Part shown: positions 35,594-48,038 of the stretch, piece by piece
Position numbering within the stretch: position 1 is the stretch's first letter
How the letters are laid out: each line of letters begins with the position of its first letter
NCBI GenBank assembly: GCA_030591565.1
Contig: JAUVAU010000012.1
Location: 1 to 48,038 of the forward strand
Direction of reading: 5' to 3'
From: Deltaproteobacteria bacterium
GTDB lineage: Bacteria; Desulfobacterota; Deferrisomatia; Deferrisomatales; BM512
DNA length: 48,038 nt
Position numbers and translations under genes: made by a program
The notes under the pieces: generated by a model
Seen by the model: only the letters and a program-made list of their open reading frames with translations
Databases searched by the model: none
What the model was told of the DNA's origin: nothing

Positions 35594-37579
35594 ATGCTTG
35601 ACTGGATCTGGCTAATTCCGTTTCTACCCATGGTGGGGGCGATAATAAATGGCACTGTGGGAAGAAGGTTTCCCAAATGGGCTGTTAATATTATCGCCTG
35701 CGGCTCCATTTTCGCCGCCTTTGTCGTCAGTGTGGCCTCTTTTATCGCCCTGACCCATCTGGACCCGTCGCAGCGCTTCCATGAAGTCACCTTGTTCAGC
35801 TGGATAGCGACCGGCTCTACCTCCATAGACCTGGCCTATCTGATGGATCCGCTAAGCTCTGTGATGACGCTCATCGTCACCGGCGTCGGCTTTCTCATCC
35901 ACGTCTACTCCGTCGGCTACATGCACCATGACAGCAGCTACAACCGGTTCTTCACCTACATGAACCTCTTTTGCTTCGCCATGCTCACGCTGGTGCTGGG
36001 CAACAACTTCCTGGTCCTCTTTGTGGGCTGGGAGGGCGTGGGGCTCTGCTCCTACCTGCTCATCGGCTTCTGGTTCGAGGATCAGGAAAAAGCGAAAGCC
36101 GGAATGAAGGCTTTCGTGGTCAATCGCATCGGCGACTTCGGCTTCCTGCTCGCGATGTTCTTCATCTTCATGCACTTCGGCACCCTTAATTTCCGTGAAG
36201 TGATGGCCGCCGCGCCGACTGCGATAACCGCGGCTACGGCTACGCTGATCTGTCTGCTGCTCTTTCTCGGCGCCTGTGGCAAGTCCGCGCAGCTACCCCT
36301 TTACGTCTGGCTGCCCGACGCCATGGCCGGCCCGACCCCTGTCTCCGCTCTCATACATGCGGCGACGATGGTCACCGCCGGCGTCTATATGATAGCGCGC
36401 TGTAACATCCTCTACTCCATGGCTCCCGGCGCGATGGCGACCGTAGCCACGGTGGGCGCGATAACAGCGCTCTTTGCGGGGACGATTGCAATAGCTCAAA
36501 ACGACATCAAGAAGGTGCTGGCCTACTCCACGGTCAGTCAGCTGGGCTATATGTTCATCGCCATGGGCGTTGGCGCATACGCGGTGGGTATCTTCCACCT
36601 GATGACCCATGCGTTCTTCAAGGCTTGTCTCTTTCTCGGCTCCGGCTCCGTCATTCACGGAATGCACGATGAGCAGGATATGCGCAAGATGGGCAACCTG
36701 AGAAAGTACATGCCCCACACCTACAGAACCTTCCTTATCGCAACCATCGCCATCGCGGGCATTCCTCCCCTGGCGGCTTTTTTCTCCAAGGACGAGATCC
36801 TCTGGATGGCCTGGTCGGGCGGCTTCAAGGCCCAGTGGGCGCTTGGCTTCCTGGCGGCAGGGATTACGGCCTTCTACATGTTCCGCCTGGTCTTCATGAC
36901 CTTTTTTGGCGAGGAACGCCACGACGAGCACGTAAAGGGCAAGGTGCATGAATCGCCCTGGACGATGTACGTGCCCCTCTACGTCCTGATGGGTCTCTCC
37001 ATCGTGGGCGGCTGGGTCGGTATTCCCGAGGCGCTTGGCGGGGCCAATCATTTCCACCACTGGCTGGCTCCTGTGCTGGACACCGGCTCGATGGAAGGCG
37101 CAAGGCACGCCGCCGCGCTGGTGGGCGACATCGGCCCCTCGGCGGCTTACGCTTCCGGCGGTGGAGGCGGTGGCGAAGGCCACTCCATAATCGAGTACAT
37201 CCTGATGTTCGCTTCGGTGGGCTGGGCGCTCATCGGCATCGCGTTCGCAGCGTTTTGCTACCTCAAGCGCACCGATATCCCGGCCAAGGCCGCAGCAAGC
37301 GCCAAGGGCGTTTACGAGCTGCTCTACAATAAATACTACGTTGACGAAATATACGACGCGGTCTTCGTCAAGGGCCTCGTGGCTCTTTCAAACCATTTCT
37401 GGAAGTTCTGGGATGTGGTTGTGATCGATGGCGCGGCCAACGGCCTCGCCAAGGTGGTTCGCGCCACCGGCGGCGGTCTGGCGCGGCTGCAGACCGGACA
37501 GGCCCAGGGCTATGCCCTGGCGGTGGCCATCGGCACAGTGGCGTTGCTGGCGTTCTTCGCCGCACATGCGACGCTGTAG
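35594..37579 (+). CDS. nuoL: complex I antiporter-like subunit L
   Basis: 661 residues, about 16 membrane helices plus the long C-terminal lateral helix. NFLVLFVGWEGVGLCSYLLIGFWFE, LPDAMAGPTPVSALIHAATMVTAGVY, KKVLAYSTVSQLGYMF and HAFFKACLFLGSGSVIH are diagnostic. A glycine-rich loop (about residues 520-530) lies before the final segment. Pumps one proton or Na+ per cycle. Confidence 0.96.
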   Translation: MLDWIWLIPFLPMVGAIINGTVGRRFPKWAVNIIACGSIFAAFVVSVASFIALTHLDPSQRFHEVTLFSWIATGSTSIDLAYLMDPLSSVMTLIVTGVGFLIHVYSVGYMHHDSSYNRFFTYMNLFCFAMLTLVLGNNFLVLFVGWEGVGLCSYLLIGFWFEDQEKAKAGMKAFVVNRIGDFGFLLAMFFIFMHFGTLNFREVMAAAPTAITAATATLICLLLFLGACGKSAQLPLYVWLPDAMAGPTPVSALIHAATMVTAGVYMIARCNILYSMAPGAMATVATVGAITALFAGTIAIAQNDIKKVLAYSTVSQLGYMFIAMGVGAYAVGIFHLMTHAFFKACLFLGSGSVIHGMHDEQDMRKMGNLRKYMPHTYRTFLIATIAIAGIPPLAAFFSKDEILWMAWSGGFKAQWALGFLAAGITAFYMFRLVFMTFFGEERHDEHVKGKVHESPWTMYVPLYVLMGLSIVGGWVGIPEALGGANHFHHWLAPVLDTGSMEGARHAAALVGDIGPSAAYASGGGGGGEGHSIIEYILMFASVGWALIGIAFAAFCYLKRTDIPAKAAASAKGVYELLYNKYYVDEIYDAVFVKGLVALSNHFWKFWDVVVIDGAANGLAKVVRATGGGLARLQTGQAQGYALAVAIGTVALLAFFAAHATL

Positions 37580-37621
37580 GGTTTGAAAAGTATTTAAAAC
37601 GAAAGTTAATGAATCAGCGAG

Positions 37622-37660
37622 CCGTCGGCTTCGACCGGCGGACGCGGCGAATTTTTCGCC
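37622..37660 (+). other. two consecutive hairpins between nuoL and nuoM
   Basis: Hairpin 1 at about 37622-37641 has CCGTCGG and CCGGCGG arms with one mismatch. Hairpin 2 is GGCGAA (37646-37651), loop TTT, TTCGCC (37655-37660), followed by TTATTT. They lie in the 105-bp gap, one of the widest inside the operon. Could be a weak attenuator or an RNA-processing site. Confidence 0.4.
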
Positions 37661-37684
37661 TTATTTAGTCCGGGAGATTTTGGC

Positions 37685-39241
<1,557 letters not shown>

Positions 39242-39258
39242 TCCTGGAGGATTGGTTG

Positions 39259-40707
39259 ATGGACTTCCAGCTAGCAGACTTGAAACTCATTGCCCCACAC
39301 ATCGCGTTGTTGGGCACGGCGCTATTGGTGCTGATGGTCGAAGTGTTCGGCCACGGCCGCCGCCGTCCCGAGGCAACGTGGATATCCCTGCTGGGTATCG
39401 GCATCGCCGCTGCAGCCACCGGCATGAGTTGCCACGAGAACCGTCTTGGCTTTTCCGGCATGTTGGCCGCTGACGGGTACAGCGCCTTTTGTAATATGAT
39501 CATCTTAATTGTGGGCGCGTTGACCATCCTCGTCTCTTCAAATTATCTGAAAGACGAACGCCACGAACACGGCGAATACCATGCCCTGATCCTCCTGTCC
39601 ATGACCGGCATGATGTTCATGGCCTCGGCCACCCATCTGCTGTTGATGTTCCTGGCCCTTGAGACAATGAGCATCGCCATATACGCCCTGGCCGGTTTCT
39701 TCCGCACCAAGGAGGGGGTGGAGTCCTGCTTCAAGTACTTCCTGCTGGGAGCCTTCTCCTCGGCGTTCATGCTCTACGGCATCGCGCTGATCTACGGCGC
39801 GACCGGGACCACCCAGATTCACGGGATCATGGAACAGTTCACCCAGATCAAGGGGTTGGCCTCTTCGCCGATGGCGCTCTCGGGCATCGCGCTGCTGATC
39901 GTGGGTTTTGCTTTCAAGGTAGCTGCGTTCCCCTTCCACGGCTGGACCCCCGACGTTTACCAGGGCGCACCCACTTCCGTGACCGCGTTCATGGCTACCG
40001 GTGTGAAGGCCGCCGCCTTCGCGGCGTTCTTCAGGATCTTCTTCGTCGCCTTCCCGGCCACCTCCCCCGTGTGGTCCCAGGCGCTGTGGCTCCTGGCTGT
40101 CGCCACCATGACGATGGGTAACTTTGCAGCGCTGGCCCAGCGCGACGTCAAGCGCATGCTGGCCTACTCTTCAATCGCACACGCGGGTTACCTCCTTGTG
40201 GGAGTGGTCACCGCCACTGCCGCTGCGGGCACCGGCATGCTCTTCTACCTGCTCTCCTACGCCTTCATGAATATCGGCGCTTTCGCCTGCGTAATCATGC
40301 TGGGAAGAAGGGGCGCGGATTCAACAAATCTGGACGACTACGCCGGGGTGGGCTTCAAGTACCCGTTACTGGCCGCAGCGCTGACGCTCTTTATGTTCTC
40401 CATGGCGGGCATCCCCCCCACGGCCGGCTTCATCGGCAAGTTCCTCATCTTCAAGGCGGCGATCGGCAAGGAATTCTACTGGCTGGCGGTAATCGGCGTC
40501 CTGAACTCTGCGGCCTCGGTTTATTTCTACCTCAGGGTGATCGTCTACATGTACTTTCGCGAACGCCCCGAAGCGGCCCCCGAAGGTCTTCGTTCCGGTC
40601 CGGCCATCACCGTGGCTACGGTCGTCGCCGCTGCTGCGGTGCTCATCCTGGGCCTCGCGCCTGGCTTTGTGGTCCGCATGGCGGAAGCAGCGATGTCCAC
40701 CTTTTAA
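39259..40707 (+). CDS. nuoN: complex I antiporter-like subunit N
   Basis: 482 residues from ATG 39259, with GGAGG 8 bases upstream (the TTG one codon earlier is less likely). LLMFLALETMSIAIYALAGF, FKVAAFPFHGWTPDVYQGAPTSVTAFMATGVKAAAF and KRMLAYSSIAHAGYLLVG are diagnostic. Last gene of the operon, followed by a strong terminator. Confidence 0.96.
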   Translation: MDFQLADLKLIAPHIALLGTALLVLMVEVFGHGRRRPEATWISLLGIGIAAAATGMSCHENRLGFSGMLAADGYSAFCNMIILIVGALTILVSSNYLKDERHEHGEYHALILLSMTGMMFMASATHLLLMFLALETMSIAIYALAGFFRTKEGVESCFKYFLLGAFSSAFMLYGIALIYGATGTTQIHGIMEQFTQIKGLASSPMALSGIALLIVGFAFKVAAFPFHGWTPDVYQGAPTSVTAFMATGVKAAAFAAFFRIFFVAFPATSPVWSQALWLLAVATMTMGNFAALAQRDVKRMLAYSSIAHAGYLLVGVVTATAAAGTGMLFYLLSYAFMNIGAFACVIMLGRRGADSTNLDDYAGVGFKYPLLAAALTLFMFSMAGIPPTAGFIGKFLIFKAAIGKEFYWLAVIGVLNSAASVYFYLRVIVYMYFRERPEAAPEGLRSGPAITVATVVAAAAVLILGLAPGFVVRMAEAAMSTF

Positions 40708-40725
40708 TACCCACACCCATATAAG

Positions 40726-40761
40726 AAAAAAGGGGTCCCGAATTTTCGAGACCCCTTTTTT
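40726..40761 (+). terminator. rho-independent terminator of the complex I operon
   Basis: A6 then GGGGTCCCG, loop AATTTT, CGAGACCCC then T6. The stem has one C/A mismatch and the flanking A and T tracts also pair, so it could work in both directions. Confidence 0.9.
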
Positions 40762-40915
40762 GTTTCTCCCCTCTGCCGGGCTTTATATCTCTTTCCACCA
40801 CCGGGTTTTTTTATTTCTCCGCTACCGCTCGGCACCGGGCTTGAGTTTACTCTCCACCATTGGTAGTTTGACCACTTGCTTGTAGCTGCTTTGCTTTTAT
40901 CGAAGGGATCGACCG

Positions 40916-42058
40916 ATGGAATTTATGGACCACGAATTCATGGGCAACACCTACAGCGCGTACGCGACCTTTCTGGCCCTGGTGGTGGCGACGATCATTG
41001 CCACCTGGATCGCCCGGAGGATAGTAAACAGGCATCTCACCCTCTGGTCGGAGAAGACCGCCACCAAGCTCGACGACGTGGTGGTCAAGGGTGTGCTCGC
41101 CCCCGCCTCATGGCTGGTGGTCGTAATCGGCGTAAAGATCGCCAAGGAGGGATTGACGTTGGCCGAGGGGCTAACCATGTGGATCGACCGACTTCTCTCG
41201 GTGGCGTCCATTGCGATCCTCTTCGTCGCCGCCCACAGGGTGCTGAACGCCACCACCGAGGCCCTGTGCCAAAGTTATTTTGAGCGCACCGAGAAAGGCA
41301 AGAGTCCCGCGGAGCTGATCCTTCTCGAAGCTGCCGTAAAACGGGTCAGCCGCCAGATAAAAGAGGTGGGCAACATGGTCATCATCATCATGGCTGCGCT
41401 GACCGTGCTTTCAAATCTGGGGGTGGACGTAAAGGCGATCTGGGCATCGCTGGGCATAGGCGGCATAGCGTTGGTGGTCGCGGTCAAGGACCCCCTGACC
41501 AATATCGTGGGACGCGTCTATATCTTTTCCACGGGAATTTTTGACCAGGGCCACTTCATAGAATTTGGAGAGTGGTCGGGGACGGTGAAGCGGATCGGCG
41601 TCTTTCGCACCTCGGTGGAGTTGTTTAGCGACATGACCACCGTGACGATCCCCAACGCCGATTTCGTCAACAAGCCGGTGAAGAACTACTTTGGCCGCAC
41701 CAAATTCATGTTCAAGTGGGACTTGGACGTGCCCTACAACATACCGGCCGAGCGGCTGGAAGAGTTGGTGGAGCAGCTGAAGATTTACATCAACTCGAAG
41801 CCGGAGGCGGTCAAGGAGGCCACCTGGGTCTATCTCGACAGGCTGGACAAACACTCCAAGGTGGTTCGCGTCTGGTTCAAGGCGGGGTTGGAGGACTGGG
41901 CTACCTCTCTACATTACGGCTCGGCCACGCTGGGGGAAATTCAGCGTATATTCGCCAGGATGGAGATCGACTTCGCATTCCCGACCCAGACACTTCACCT
42001 TGAACCCGGCGAAAAGACCCTCAAGTTCGCCGGGCCGGTGGAGCCGGAAGAAGGCTGA
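40916..42058 (+). CDS. MscS-family mechanosensitive ion channel
   Basis: 380 residues. Three or more N-terminal membrane helices. The pore-lining helix and the segment after it read AIWASLGIGGIALVVAVKDPLTNIVGRVYIFSTGIFDQGHFIEFG, the MscS signature with small residues. Cytoplasmic beta domain GTVKRIGVFRTSVELFSDMTTVTIPNADFVNKPVKNY and a C-terminal alpha-beta domain complete the fold. Opens on membrane tension to release solutes. Stands alone after the complex I terminator and convergent with aacS. Confidence 0.93.
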   Translation: MEFMDHEFMGNTYSAYATFLALVVATIIATWIARRIVNRHLTLWSEKTATKLDDVVVKGVLAPASWLVVVIGVKIAKEGLTLAEGLTMWIDRLLSVASIAILFVAAHRVLNATTEALCQSYFERTEKGKSPAELILLEAAVKRVSRQIKEVGNMVIIIMAALTVLSNLGVDVKAIWASLGIGGIALVVAVKDPLTNIVGRVYIFSTGIFDQGHFIEFGEWSGTVKRIGVFRTSVELFSDMTTVTIPNADFVNKPVKNYFGRTKFMFKWDLDVPYNIPAERLEELVEQLKIYINSKPEAVKEATWVYLDRLDKHSKVVRVWFKAGLEDWATSLHYGSATLGEIQRIFARMEIDFAFPTQTLHLEPGEKTLKFAGPVEPEEG

Positions 42059-42100
42059 ATAGTCATTATCCTGCACCTGACAGCCAGCTCTTGAGCTGAC

Positions 42101-44050
<1,950 letters not shown>

Positions 44051-44084
44051 TTTCATCTTCTCCAGCATAGGAAAACCAACTTGC

Positions 44085-44108
44085 TTGACAGTTTACGTAA
44101 ACTATCAA
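44085..44108. promoter_or_regulatory. 24-bp palindrome upstream of aacS, candidate operator
   Basis: The left arm TTGACAGTTTAC and right arm GTAAACTATCAA are complementary at 11 of 12 positions; the core AGTTTACGTAAACT is perfect. It lies 35-58 bp before the chosen aacS start. A symmetric operator of this size fits a dimeric TetR-, MerR- or GntR-type repressor; similar TTTACGTAAA cores occur in fatty-acid and branched-chain acid regulons of proteobacteria. The regulator is not in the window. Confidence 0.6.
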
Positions 44109-44214
44109 AAGGTTGACGCAAGCACAATAAACTTATGAACGGACATTCACTTTATTTGTCTGCCCCTCACCATCTTTTGGCAGGCCACTCCTTTTTATCT
44201 GTCTGTAGCTTCTA

Positions 44215-45165
44215 TCACCCCTCTTCAGCGACGAGCAACAGGCACTCATATTCCTTGGCGTGATTCAGGAATTCATGTATCGCCTCGACCTTTTCATTTC
44301 CCACGCACTCCACCCCAGCCATGAAGCGTGCCCCTTTGTCGGTGCGCACTCCGAGGAATTCCAGCATCGAGATGCGTTCCACCGTAAACCCTGCGGCCCT
44401 GGCGACGGCCTCCAGATGATCGAAGCGGATCGAGTATTCGGCGTGGTCCTTCAATTCAATGCGCCGGGGTTGCCCGGTGGCGATGGGTTGCAAAAAATCA
44501 TAGCGTGGGTCGGGAGAGATGTCGGCTGAATGTTCGCTGATGAATGCAATTCCAGCCTTGCCCGAGAGGGCTTCAACAAACTCCAGCGCGCCGAGATTCA
44601 TAGCCACTACCCCGTGGGCAGGGAGCTCCAGCTTATATTGCCTTGCGAACCTCGCGCAGCGGTCAAACTCGCCTTCACCAAGGGGCTCATCGGCCACAGC
44701 TCTTTCGCGCAACTTCGTAGCGTCCAGTCCATCCACAGTCGTAAAGTCGCCGATATTTTCATTGGCTATCAGGAGATCACAGCACCCCTGAAAGCCATTG
44801 AGAAAACGCACAGCGTCCGACTGGACCGTCCGGACATCGACCAGCCCCTCAAGCTCCTCGGCCTGCATCTCGAGAAAGCGGGGGCTTATATCAACCATCG
44901 TCACCAGTTTCGCCCTCACCGTGGAGAGCAGGTTGCCCATCAGGGTGCCGTAGCCGCCCCCTACTTCGACGATGTGGCCGAAATTCGTGCTGGATATGCG
45001 CTCTGCAATGAAGGCGGCGAGAATCGCCCCATAGGCTCTGGGGTTTGTGAGCGCCGAGGCGACCGCGTTGTCGCTTCTCGAAAGCGACTGGCAGATCGTC
45101 ATCTCCCACATGAGCGAGGGGTTGTCGCTTGTGTAGAAGGGGGAGGTGTCGTTGATTATCACCAT
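44215..45165 (-). CDS. class I SAM-dependent methyltransferase
   Basis: 316 residues from ATG 45165; the open frame goes back to 45246 but that part overlaps the acs terminator and is not likely translated. Motif I VEVGGGYGTLMGNLL binds SAM, followed by VDISPRFLEMQAEEL (acidic residue after strand 2). The fold continues with CDLLIANENIGDF. The substrate is unknown. Lies downstream of acs on the same strand, beyond its terminator. Two copies of TTCAACCGGAGCC sit in its leader. Confidence 0.72.
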   Translation of the reverse strand: MVIINDTSPFYTSDNPSLMWEMTICQSLSRSDNAVASALTNPRAYGAILAAFIAERISSTNFGHIVEVGGGYGTLMGNLLSTVRAKLVTMVDISPRFLEMQAEELEGLVDVRTVQSDAVRFLNGFQGCCDLLIANENIGDFTTVDGLDATKLRERAVADEPLGEGEFDRCARFARQYKLELPAHGVVAMNLGALEFVEALSGKAGIAFISEHSADISPDPRYDFLQPIATGQPRRIELKDHAEYSIRFDHLEAVARAAGFTVERISMLEFLGVRTDKGARFMAGVECVGNEKVEAIHEFLNHAKEYECLLLVAEEG

Positions 45166-45202
45166 TTGATCGGGTCGGCTCCGGTTGAATTGGCTCCGGT
45201 TG

Positions 45203-45237
45203 AAAAAAAAGGGCCGCCCCCGTAATGGAGCGGCCCC
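45203..45237 (-). terminator. rho-independent terminator of acs
   Basis: Read on the minus strand: GGGCCGC, loop of 12, GCGGCCC, then T8 (plus-strand 45203-45210 is A8). Perfect 7-bp GC stem, directly after the acs stop at 45260. Confidence 0.9.
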
Positions 45238-45259
45238 ATTTTTCATTTAGCGTTAACCG

Positions 45260-47233
45260 CTAGTCTTTGACAGCGCGGTTCTCCACCAGGGATTCGACCA
45301 CTGAGGGGTCGAGCAGGGTGGAGGTATCGCCGAAACCACCAGCGACTTCGTTCGCGGCGATCTTGCGCAGGATGCGGCGCATGATCTTGCCCGAGCGGGT
45401 CTTGGGCAGGCCGGGAGCCCACTGGATATGGTCGGGAGAAGCGATGGGGCCGATCTCCTTGCGCACCAGGGCGACCAGCTCCTTCTTCAGCTCATCAGAG
45501 CCTTCCTGGCCGGCGTTCAGGGTCACGTAGGCGTAGATGCCCTGGCCCTTCACCTCATGGGGACAACCGACGACCGCCGCCTCGGCGACGTTGGAGTGGA
45601 GCACCAGGGCGCTTTCCACTTCTGCGGTGCCCATGCGATGACCGGAGACGTTGATGACGTCATCGATGCGGCCGGTGATCTGGTAGTCGCCATCGGCATC
45701 GCGGTTGGCGCCGTCACCGGTGAAGTAGTAGCCGTCATACTGCACGAAGTAGGTGGTGCGGAAACGGTCTTCGTCGCCAAACACACCGCGCATCTGGCCC
45801 GGCCAGGGGCGACGGATGCAGAGTGCGCCTTCGGTGACGCCTTCCAGCTCGTTGCCCTTTTCGGGATCGACGATGACAGGCTCGATGCCGAAGAAGGGGG
45901 TGGTCGCCTTGCCGGGCTTCATCTCGATCGCGCCGGGCAGGCCGGTGATCAGGATGCCGCCGGTCTCAGTCTGCCACCAGGTGTCCACGATGGGGCATTT
46001 GGAGCGACCGGGAAGCTCAAAGTACCACTTCCAGGCTTCGGGGTTGATCGGTTCGCCGACGGTGCCGAGCAGACGCAGGCTGTCGAGCTTGTCCAAGCGG
46101 CTGGTGACGAATTCATCACCCTGGCTGGCGATGGCGCGGATCGCGGTGGGCGCGGTGTAGAGCACGTTGACTTTGTGCTTGCCGATGATATCCCAGTAGC
46201 GGCCAGCGTCCGGATAGTTCGGTACGCCTTCAAACATCATGGAGATGGCGCCGTTGCAAAGGGGGCCGTAGACGATGTAGCTGTGGCCGGTGACCCAGCC
46301 GATGTCGGCGGCGCAAAAGTAGATGTCGCCATCATGATAGTCAAAGACATACTTGTGGGTCAGCGAGGTGTAGACCAGGTAACCGCCGGTGGTGTGCTTG
46401 ATGCCCTTGGGCTTGCCGGTGGAACCCGACGTGTAGAGGATGAACAGGGGATCTTCCGCGTCCAGCCATTCGCATTCGCACTCGGGGGAGGCGGCTGCGC
46501 AATCTTCGTGGAACCAGCTGTCGATGGCGCCCATGTTGGGATTTACTTCGGAACCGACGCGGTCAACCACGATGACGTTCTTGATGGTGGGACACTGACC
46601 GGCTGCATGGTCGGCCTGGGCTTTTTGGTCAACCAGCTTTTTGCCGCGATAGTAGCCATCGCAAGTGGCGAGCAGGACGGATTCGCAATCCTGGATACGG
46701 TCTTTAAGCGCGTCGGCGGAGAAGCCACCGAAGACGACCGAGTGGATGGCGCCGATGCGGGCGCAGGCCAGCATGGCGACGGCCAGCTCGGGGATCATGG
46801 GCATGTAGAGGGTGACGACGTCGCCCTTCTTGACGCCCTTGTCCTTCAAGACGTTGGCGAAGCGGCAGACCATCTCGTGCAGCTCTTTGTAGGTGACCGC
46901 CTTATCTTCGGTGGGCTCGTTGCCTTCCCAAAGGATGGCGGTCTGGTCGCCACGGGTCTCCAGATGGCGGTCAAGACAGTTGTAGGAGATGTTGAGCTTT
47001 CCGCCCAGGAACCACTTTACGTAGACTCCGTCCTTGGAGTACTTCCAATCCTGAACCGTGTCCCATTTTTTGAACCAGGTGACCTGCTGCTCGGCCATCC
47101 TGGCCCAGAAGCCGTCATTATCCTCGATCGACTCCTTGTAGAGCGCCGCATACTCCTCACGGCTGTTGAACCATGAGTTCCCGGCAAATTCTCCAGGTAC
47201 CGGATAAACTGCTTTCAAGGTGGTGTCTGACAT
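45260..47233 (-). CDS. acs: acetyl-CoA synthetase, AMP-forming
   Basis: 657 residues. [20 protein letters not shown] is the AMP-binding P-loop. [16 protein letters not shown] and [24 protein letters not shown] bind acyl-AMP and CoA. C-terminal [13 protein letters not shown] holds the lysine that is acetylated in the family. Makes acetyl-CoA from acetate, CoA and ATP. RBS AAAGGAGAAG about 5 bases before ATG 47233. Own terminator after the stop. Confidence 0.97.
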   Translation of the reverse strand: MSDTTLKAVYPVPGEFAGNSWFNSREEYAALYKESIEDNDGFWARMAEQQVTWFKKWDTVQDWKYSKDGVYVKWFLGGKLNISYNCLDRHLETRGDQTAILWEGNEPTEDKAVTYKELHEMVCRFANVLKDKGVKKGDVVTLYMPMIPELAVAMLACARIGAIHSVVFGGFSADALKDRIQDCESVLLATCDGYYRGKKLVDQKAQADHAAGQCPTIKNVIVVDRVGSEVNPNMGAIDSWFHEDCAAASPECECEWLDAEDPLFILYTSGSTGKPKGIKHTTGGYLVYTSLTHKYVFDYHDGDIYFCAADIGWVTGHSYIVYGPLCNGAISMMFEGVPNYPDAGRYWDIIGKHKVNVLYTAPTAIRAIASQGDEFVTSRLDKLDSLRLLGTVGEPINPEAWKWYFELPGRSKCPIVDTWWQTETGGILITGLPGAIEMKPGKATTPFFGIEPVIVDPEKGNELEGVTEGALCIRRPWPGQMRGVFGDEDRFRTTYFVQYDGYYFTGDGANRDADGDYQITGRIDDVINVSGHRMGTAEVESALVLHSNVAEAAVVGCPHEVKGQGIYAYVTLNAGQEGSDELKKELVALVRKEIGPIASPDHIQWAPGLPKTRSGKIMRRILRKIAANEVAGGFGDTSTLLDPSVVESLVENRAVKD

Positions 47234-47657
47234 AGAGCTTCTCCTTTCGATAGTAAAAAGGCCTACTTGATAGTGATGGACCGAAAACGGGAGTGTGATC
47301 TACCCCGAATACAAATTAAAACCCGTCAATAAAACAAGGGTTTGGAGTATACCGTCTCCCACCGCCTCTCGCAAGACCAAAACCAACCCTGGCGCAACCC
47401 CCATGAACCGCTATTCACGTTATATTTTTCACTAACACAGGAGGTTGCACAAACCCTTACCCGGCGCGGACTATCACAAAGATGGGCAATGCGGTCTACG
47501 CACAAAGCAGCCTAGTAAAACAGCGTTGGATAAAATGGAGTTTTACGGGAAGCAAACACGCCTGGAGCAGTCGAGAATACGACGGGAAATCATCTAGTCA
47601 GGGCATGGAGAAATTGGGACGGTCTGGGGCACAGCGAGCCAGGTCACGCCAGCTTAG
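47234..47657. other. intergenic region upstream of acs, no supported gene
   Basis: Holds the leader of acs (minus strand) and then about 250 bases of mixed composition. A plus-strand frame at 47482-47667 (61 codons) has no RBS near its start and no recognisable family; GGAGG at 47441 is not followed by a long frame. I see no tRNA, riboswitch or convincing promoter. It may be the remains of a decayed gene beside the MITE-like element. Confidence 0.4.
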
Positions 47658-48038
47658 GAGGCTCTGACGAAAAACTCTCCCAACGCAGGGGTAACACTAA
47701 ACAGGGCTAAACCGGAGATTTTGCCGATGTCTGGCAAACTTCCAACCAAGCCGACGATAAACTGGAAACCCCGAAGATCCTTCGAGGCAAGTTTTCATGA
47801 CCGAAAACTTGGATGCGCATTAGCGCACCAGGCTGTTGACAAAGGTAGACAATAAGGAAACTGGCTGGAAAATCGGCTACTCATAGCTATCTGCCTATCT
47901 ACTTGCTCAGCCTGTCTGATCGTTGACAAGCACTGAATTTTATTCGAGAACGAGGAAGGATATAAAAAATGACCGGAGGAATACTCGGCGTATTTCGAGG
48001 ATCATTTTTTAGCCTGACGAAGTAAATCGGAGAAAAGG
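47658..48038. mobile_element. second copy of the MITE-like element, interrupted, right end outside window
   Basis: 47658-47787 matches the left half of the 11821-12060 element at roughly 88 percent by hand count, including the GAGGCTCT end. After TTCGAG at 47781 comes about 160 bases absent from the other copy, then homology resumes at TTCGAG 47943 and runs to the window end. The extra segment contains a perfect hairpin (CAAGTTTTC 47788-47796, GAAAACTTG 47803-47811). The conserved 3' hairpin (AAAAAATGA ... TCATTTTTT) is present near 47964-48010. No transposase. Confidence 0.65.

Noticed and set aside
42085-42098. CAGCTCTTGAGCTG inverted repeat between mscS and aacS as a terminator
   Set aside because: Short stem with a tiny loop and no T-tract on either strand; too weak to call.
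44215-45246. Upstream start at 45246 for the methyltransferase and its identity as a MidA-type complex I assembly factor
   Set aside because: The first 27 codons run through the acs terminator and are not protein-like; motif I alone does not support MidA.
47482-47667. 61-codon plus-strand open frame
   Set aside because: No ribosome site near the start, no family, and it runs into the end of the MITE-like repeat.

Overview
The window looks like a GC-rich chromosome segment from an anaerobic or facultative Gram-negative bacterium, most like the former Deltaproteobacteria (Desulfobacterota-like). The basis is gene content: a proteobacterial-order Rnf operon (ABCDGE), a complex I operon carrying a selenocysteine formate dehydrogenase, a biotin-dependent sodium-pump decarboxylase operon with methylmalonyl-CoA mutase, and acetyl- and acetoacetyl-CoA synthetases. 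No rRNA, tRNA or CRISPR array was seen, so the taxonomy is an inference.

Layout. 1-1754 (minus): an RluA-type pseudouridine synthase cut by the window edge and a DUF89 protein. 2002-3644 (plus): an IclR regulator and an XRE-cupin regulator, each behind a good sigma70-like promoter. 3775-12493 (plus): the C3/C4 acyl-CoA module. It holds an OadA/5S-type carboxyltransferase fused to a biotin domain, a 12S/MmdA-type carboxyltransferase, a gamma-like membrane subunit, a free biotin carrier, the beta Na+ pump, both methylmalonyl-CoA mutase subunits and the epimerase. A 240-bp MITE-like element sits exactly at the mutase small-subunit stop codon. 12483-20623: small and housekeeping genes (queC, a PD-(D/E)XK nuclease-like gene, yjbQ, a ferredoxin protein, ppnP, an isochorismatase-type hydrolase, a beta-hydroxyacid dehydrogenase, a VOC protein, a RelE-like protein with a zinc-ribbon insert, an iron-sulfur flavoprotein, a Nudix hydrolase).

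20691-25788: rnfABCDGE, tightly packed and mostly overlapping. 25953-40707: a 13-gene complex I operon in nuo order (A B C D x y H I J K L M N), ended by a strong terminator. nuoE, nuoF and nuoG are absent. Their places are taken by x, a fusion of the NuoF iron-sulfur domain to a GltD-type flavoprotein (SfrB-like), and y, an 891-residue FdhA. The FdhA gene is read through an in-frame TGA at 31571-31573 that fits selenocysteine: the context is C-A-R-L-Sec-H and a GGTCT-loop SECIS hairpin follows at the E. coli fdhF spacing. This predicts a complex I whose input arm takes electrons from formate and/or NAD(P)H and passes them to quinone.

40916-47233: an MscS channel, then on the minus strand acetoacetyl-CoA synthetase (with a 24-bp palindromic operator candidate upstream), a SAM methyltransferase, and acetyl-CoA synthetase with its own terminator. 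The last 800 bases hold no convincing gene but include a second, interrupted copy of the MITE-like element.

Taken together the genes support propionate/succinate interconversion through methylmalonyl-CoA, acetate and acetoacetate activation, and energy conservation through three ion-translocating systems: the decarboxylase pump, Rnf and the hybrid complex I.
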